8,723 nt of DNA from Bacillota bacterium (GTDB taxonomy: Bacteria; Bacillota; Sulfobacillia; JAJZYS01; JAJYTV01), in assembly GCA_021806845.1 (NCBI GenBank), contig JAKAPV010000121.1:1-8723 (forward strand). Reading direction: 5' to 3'. This document shows, one piece after another, positions 6,698-8,723 of this stretch. Both the position numbers and the translations under genes were made by a program. The notes beneath the pieces are model-generated. The model was not told the origin of the DNA. It did no database searches and saw nothing but the letters and a program-made list of their open reading frames with translations. Every line of letters starts with the position of its first letter. Positions within the stretch are counted from its first letter, which is position 1.

Positions 6698-6728
6698 CTG
6701 AGGGGAACGAACTTCTGAAACGCCGTAC
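6698..6728 (-). repeat. Right terminal inverted repeat of the IS630-type element
   Basis: Read on the minus strand it runs GTACGGCGTTTCAGAAG then TTCGTTCCCCTCAG, matching the left end. A TA (6729-6730) follows directly. The transposase start lies 87 bases inside. Confidence 0.85.
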
Positions 6729-6755
6729 TAGTGTTCGGTGCGGAAATTGGGAGGG

Positions 6756-6783
6756 CCGCCGTGAACCGGAAGGACAACGGCGG
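6756..6783. repeat. Hairpin in the leader between the IS and the diguanylate cyclase gene
   Basis: CCGCCGT (6756-6762) and ACGGCGG (6777-6783) can form a 7-bp stem with a 14-base loop. It lies just outside the IS630-type element, in DNA that was directly downstream of the GNAT gene before insertion. It could have served as that gene's terminator, but there is no T run. In this GC-rich DNA it may be chance. Confidence 0.2.
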
Positions 6784-6826
6784 TCGGTCGTGTGCGGGGA
6801 TGCATTCGCGGCGCCGCTAACTACTG

Positions 6827-6852
6827 GTTTACCTGACATCACCTCGGTAAAC
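6827..6852. promoter_or_regulatory. Inverted repeat upstream of the diguanylate cyclase gene (possible operator)
   Basis: GTTTACC (6827-6833) and GGTAAAC (6846-6852) are perfect inverted copies 12 bases apart, ending 38 bases before the GTG at 6891. The AT-rich arms stand out from the GC-rich surroundings, which fits a dimeric regulator site. A leader hairpin is the alternative. Confidence 0.35.
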
Positions 6853-6877
6853 TGAAGGCAATCTCGGGACACGTGAA

Positions 6878-6885
6878 AAGGGGAG
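6878..6885 (+). promoter_or_regulatory. Ribosome binding site favouring the GTG at 6891
   Basis: AAGGGGAG at 6878-6885 is five bases before GTG 6891. The alternative GTG at 6873 has only CGGGAC upstream. Confidence 0.45.
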
Positions 6886-6890
6886 CATCG

Positions 6891-7913
6891 GTGCACGACG
6901 AGGGACTGGCGGGCGGCGGCGAACACACGCAGTTGCCCAATGGAGGGCAGGCGGCTCCGCAGATCGATCAGGTTCGATCGCTGCTGGAGCGCTCGCGGGG
7001 CTGGTCGATGACCAGTCGGCCGGCTGAACTCTTCGATCTTGCAGGACGCGATATCGCGGAGATCTTCTCGGTGGATGCGGGCTACTTCATCTACCCGCCC
7101 GACTCGCCGACGGACAGCTCTTTTCAGGTTTATGCAGCTTGGGGGGGCCTGGGTCGACATGCGGCCAAGCTCAGCGAGCGGGCCAACCAGCAGGCCTCGC
7201 ATGCCCCGTCTCCGCTCGACTACCTGAGCGAGGCTTGGCTTACCGTGGATCAGGTTCCGCCAGCGGTGCGTGGCGATTGGCAGCGTTGGGGCATCGCCTG
7301 CGGCGGGTCCTGGCCGATTTGCATCGGCGAGCAGCGCATCGGTGCGCTGGTCCTGCGCAGGACGCTGGTGCCCGCCGAGGACGACGGGCCACTCGTCGCC
7401 CTGAGCGCCGTTCAGATCTCACTTCTGCTGGAACTGCAGGAGCTGCGCCGGCAGGCTGAGGAGCTCAGCGAGACCGATCCGCTGACCGGACTGCTCAATC
7501 GTCGCGGGCTGTTCGCCCGCCTCCCGATACTGCGCGCCGTTGCGGAACGGTCAGGACGCACGCTCGTCCTGTCGATCGTCGACCTCGATAGCCTGAAGGA
7601 CGTCAACGACGCATTCGGGCATCCGGAGGGTGACCGGATGCTCCAGGAGCTCGCTGAGGTTTTGCGCCGCCGCGTGCGGGAAGGCGACCTCGTCGCCCGT
7701 ATCGGCGGAGACGAATTCGCTCTGCTGATGCTGGCCTCGCCAGGGGGAGAGCGCCGGGTGCAGCAGCGCCTCGATGCCCTGCTGCGCGATCCGGCCCGCA
7801 CATGGCGCGCCTCTGCCGGCTACGCACAGTGGGGACGCGACGGGCAAGATTGGGAAACGTGCTACCGGACTGCGGACACGCGTCTATATGGCCGGCGCTC
7901 GGCACGGCCGTGA
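6891..7913 (+). CDS. Diguanylate cyclase (GGDEF) with N-terminal GAF-like sensor region
   Basis: The cytoplasmic enzyme should condense two GTP into cyclic di-GMP. Numbering from GTG 6891 (340 residues), about 40-180 is a GAF-like sensory region (AGYFIYPPD, ICIGEQRIGALVLRR). A helix, LLLELQELRRQAEELSE, then leads into the GGDEF domain (about 190-338). That domain has DPLTGLLNRRG (from Asp196), VDLDSLKDVNDAFGHPEGD, the catalytic ARIGGDEF (GGDEF at 272-276) and an RxxD inhibitory site (REGD, 263-266) exactly five residues before it. Catalysis and product inhibition should therefore both be possible. No membrane segment is seen. The start chosen has AAGGGGAG five bases upstream; a GTG at 6873 in the same frame would add six residues but has a poorer binding site. 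The gene stands alone between the IS and the structured gap. Confidence 0.9.
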   Translation: MHDEGLAGGGEHTQLPNGGQAAPQIDQVRSLLERSRGWSMTSRPAELFDLAGRDIAEIFSVDAGYFIYPPDSPTDSSFQVYAAWGGLGRHAAKLSERANQQASHAPSPLDYLSEAWLTVDQVPPAVRGDWQRWGIACGGSWPICIGEQRIGALVLRRTLVPAEDDGPLVALSAVQISLLLELQELRRQAEELSETDPLTGLLNRRGLFARLPILRAVAERSGRTLVLSIVDLDSLKDVNDAFGHPEGDRMLQELAEVLRRRVREGDLVARIGGDEFALLMLASPGGERRVQQRLDALLRDPARTWRASAGYAQWGRDGQDWETCYRTADTRLYGRRSARP

Positions 7914-7970
7914 CCTGCGGGGACGGACGTCCGGCGGGCGAGTAGGGCGCCGAAGAGTGGAAGCGCCAGG

Positions 7971-8218
7971 CACACCGCGCAGGGAACCTCCCGAGTCCCT
8001 TGCCGGGAGACATCTGCGAGGGCAATGCGGCCTCGCCGTCGGACACATCGAGGCACTCACCCTGCATCCAGCAGGGTGAGCGCCTCGGTGTGGAGCCGGG
8101 GAGATGTCCGAGTGGACGCCTGCGATCGGGGTGCGAGGCTGGCGAGGCGCCCGGGGGTAAGCCGCCTGCGTCGAAAGTACCACCTGTGCAGATTGAGGCA
8201 CGCAGCAAGGGGGCGGCT
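7971..8218 (+). ncRNA. Candidate structured non-coding RNA, possibly a HEARO/IscB omega-RNA-like element
   Basis: The 325-base gap 7914-8238 has no credible gene but holds many ordered helices. In order they are: GCA-GGGA/TCCC-T-TGC (7979-8003), whose loop can pair with 8004-8009; GACATCT/AGATGTC (8009-8015 with 8102-8108), which encloses the next two; hairpin GCGAGG/CCTCGC (8016-8036); a 21-bp hairpin with one mismatch (8044-8092); GTCC-GAGT-GGAC (8106-8117, an alternative to the closing helix); GGCG-AGG-CGCC (8141-8151); and a 12-bp stem with a 7-base bulge (8160-8171 with 8200-8218). The anchors GAGACAT, a hairpin, GGACACA, a hairpin, then TAAGCC and ACCACC follow the order I recall for HEARO RNAs, the omega RNAs of IscB systems. 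Strand is inferred from that similarity. No iscB-like gene is nearby. The family call is tentative; the pairings are visible directly. Confidence 0.42.
8040..8098. repeat. Long near-perfect hairpin (21 bp, one mismatch, 5-base loop)
   Basis: CACATCGAGGC (8044-8054) pairs with GCCTCGGTGTG (8082-8092), including one G-T wobble. CTCACCCTGC (8056-8065) pairs with GCAGGGTGAG (8071-8080). Only A8055/C8081 is unpaired between them, and the loop is ATCCA. CGG (8040-8042) and CCG (8096-8098) can extend it past a small internal loop. There is no T run on either side, so it is not a classical intrinsic terminator. Confidence 0.8.
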
Positions 8219-8238
8219 CGTCCATCAGGAACACCCGA

Positions 8239-8723
8239 TCAGGTGATGGAGTACGTTGGACCTGACCCGCCCTCGGGAGGGGTCAGGCGACCGCCCTTGG
8301 CCGTGATCGCGCCACACTGCACACAGTTCGCGGAGTTGACGATGACGTCCACAAGTTCGGAGTCGTTCGGCGTGTTCTCCGCAATCTCGTAGACGCCCGC
8401 GGGGCACATCCATCGCCATGTCTCCGCGATCGCCCGCGGCACGCGCTGCTGGACCCGGATGTGGCTCGGCTCATCGTCGCGGGTGCTCGTACCGGAGATG
8501 TAGACAGAGGACAGCTTATCGAAGATGTACTTGCCGTCCGGCTGCGGATAGGAACTGCTCTTGTCTCCGATGACCATCGGCGCGTCGGCGTCGGCATGAT
8601 TCGGCCAACGTCCGCCGGGGAAGGCGCCGCCGGTCGCAACCATCAGGTTGGAGATCGCACCGCCGGCGAAGAAGCCCCGCTCGAAAGGCTGCCGCATGTT
8701 GCGCGTGGTGTAGAGCTCACGCC
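8239..8723 (-). CDS. Electron-transfer flavoprotein:quinone oxidoreductase, C-terminal part, cut by window edge
   Basis: The frame is open from the right edge to TGA at 8239-8241, giving about 160 residues. The text RELYTTRNMRQPFERGFFAGG, then GGAFPGGRWPNHADAD, then YPQPDGKYIFDKLSSVYISG, PSHI and CPAGVYEI matches the C-terminal half of ETF-QO (ETF dehydrogenase / FixC-FixX fusion). This membrane-associated flavoprotein passes electrons from ETF to quinone. The end of the protein is the ferredoxin-like domain. It has the Cys of CPAGVYE and the pair NCVQC, but the third member of the usual CxxCxxC is Ile (CVQCGAI). The loop before PPEGGSGPTY is also about six residues shorter than in the standard form. 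The FAD-binding N-terminal part is outside the window. It converges with the diguanylate cyclase gene across the structured gap. Confidence 0.88.
   Translation of the reverse strand, partial: RELYTTRNMRQPFERGFFAGGAISNLMVATGGAFPGGRWPNHADADAPMVIGDKSSSYPQPDGKYIFDKLSSVYISGTSTRDDEPSHIRVQQRVPRAIAETWRWMCPAGVYEIAENTPNDSELVDVIVNSANCVQCGAITAKGGRLTPPEGGSGPTYSIT

Larger units (their letters stand above)
5163..6728 (-). mobile_element. Complete IS630-family insertion sequence, about 1566 bp, two genes
   Basis: The element has imperfect terminal inverted repeats: in the first 25 bases from each end (GTACnGCGTT...TTCGTTCC), 22 match, and both then reach TCAG after a 2-base gap. TA dinucleotides flank it at 5161-5162 and 6729-6730. 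Removing the element with one TA copy rejoins the flanks as CTAG, the target favoured by IS630. A boundary three bases further in (5166-6725, flanked by TA at 5164-5165 and 6726-6727) is also formally possible. Inside are an apparently full-length DDE transposase and a coupled 102-codon gene, both on the minus strand. The element sits between the GNAT stop and the diguanylate cyclase leader. Transposase frame and repeats both look undamaged, so it may be recent and mobile. Confidence 0.85.

Noticed and set aside
8100..8190. tRNA-Ser/Leu-like string (GATGTCCGAGTGGAC...)
   Set aside because: The D-arm-like hairpin is present, but no anticodon arm, no GTTCGAATC-type T arm and no 7-bp acceptor stem could be found at the right spacing.
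7603..8208. Minus-strand ORF of about 200 codons across the cyclase 3' end and the gap
   Set aside because: It overlaps the confident GGDEF coding region antisense and has low-complexity composition. The part in the gap is better explained as structured non-coding DNA.
7914..8238. Cyclic di-GMP, cobalamin, TPP, FMN or T-box riboswitch beside the cyclase gene
   Set aside because: None of the conserved cores of these riboswitches was seen. The region is downstream of the cyclase and faces a convergent gene, so it controls no visible downstream gene.
8261..8287. Hairpin CCTGACCC...GGGTCAGG as a terminator
   Set aside because: It lies inside the last ETF-QO codons (TPPEGGSGP) and has no T run. 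The palindrome is explained by Gly/Pro codons.
8000..8392. Plus-strand ORF across the structured gap into the ETF-QO gene
   Set aside because: The second half is antisense to a clear ETF-QO domain, and there is no motif or ribosome binding site.

Overview
The window is GC-rich DNA in which every gene that looks intact is bacterial in style. Strong GGAGG-type Shine-Dalgarno sequences sit before TTG and GTG as well as ATG starts. The mix is a diguanylate cyclase, an ETF:quinone oxidoreductase, a DUF2231 membrane protein, a mannose-1-phosphate guanylyltransferase and several insertion sequences. This suggests a high-GC bacterium with a low-GC-Gram-positive-like or Chloroflexota-like gene style. 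The lineage cannot be fixed from this sequence alone.

Layout. Positions 1-1547 are a graveyard of mobile DNA. The 5' end of an IS1634-type transposase (minus strand) abuts an IS1182-type transposase that has lost its N-terminal part (plus strand). This runs into a decayed fragment that resembles a DUF1906 glycoside-hydrolase-like gene. Positions 1542-3779 hold two minus-strand genes: a secreted lipoprotein of unknown function, then a ManC-like guanylyltransferase with a C-terminal cupin domain. Divergent from the lipoprotein, 3947-5157 carries a probable two-gene unit (DUF2231 membrane protein and a COG3375-like GNAT acetyltransferase). Both genes start at TTG with good ribosome binding sites. 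Five bases after the GNAT stop lies a complete IS630-family element (5163-6728). Its terminal inverted repeats and CTAG/TA target site are visible, and it carries a translationally coupled second gene of 102 codons. Positions 6891-7913 encode a GAF-like/GGDEF diguanylate cyclase with catalytic GGDEF and inhibitory RxxD motifs intact. The right edge (8239-8723, minus) is the C-terminal end of an ETF:quinone oxidoreductase whose ferredoxin-like domain shows only three of the four usual cysteines.

The most interesting part is the 325-base non-coding gap 7914-8238 between the convergent cyclase and oxidoreductase genes. It contains an ordered set of helices: a possible H-type pseudoknot, a closing helix, a 6-bp hairpin, a 21-bp hairpin with one mismatch, small hairpins and a 12-bp bulged stem. 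The order of elements and a few sequence anchors (GAGACAT, GGACACA, TAAGCC, ACCACC) recall HEARO/IscB-associated omega RNAs, from memory only. No IscB-like gene is present, so if this is correct it is an orphan copy. The structure is directly visible; the family assignment is tentative.
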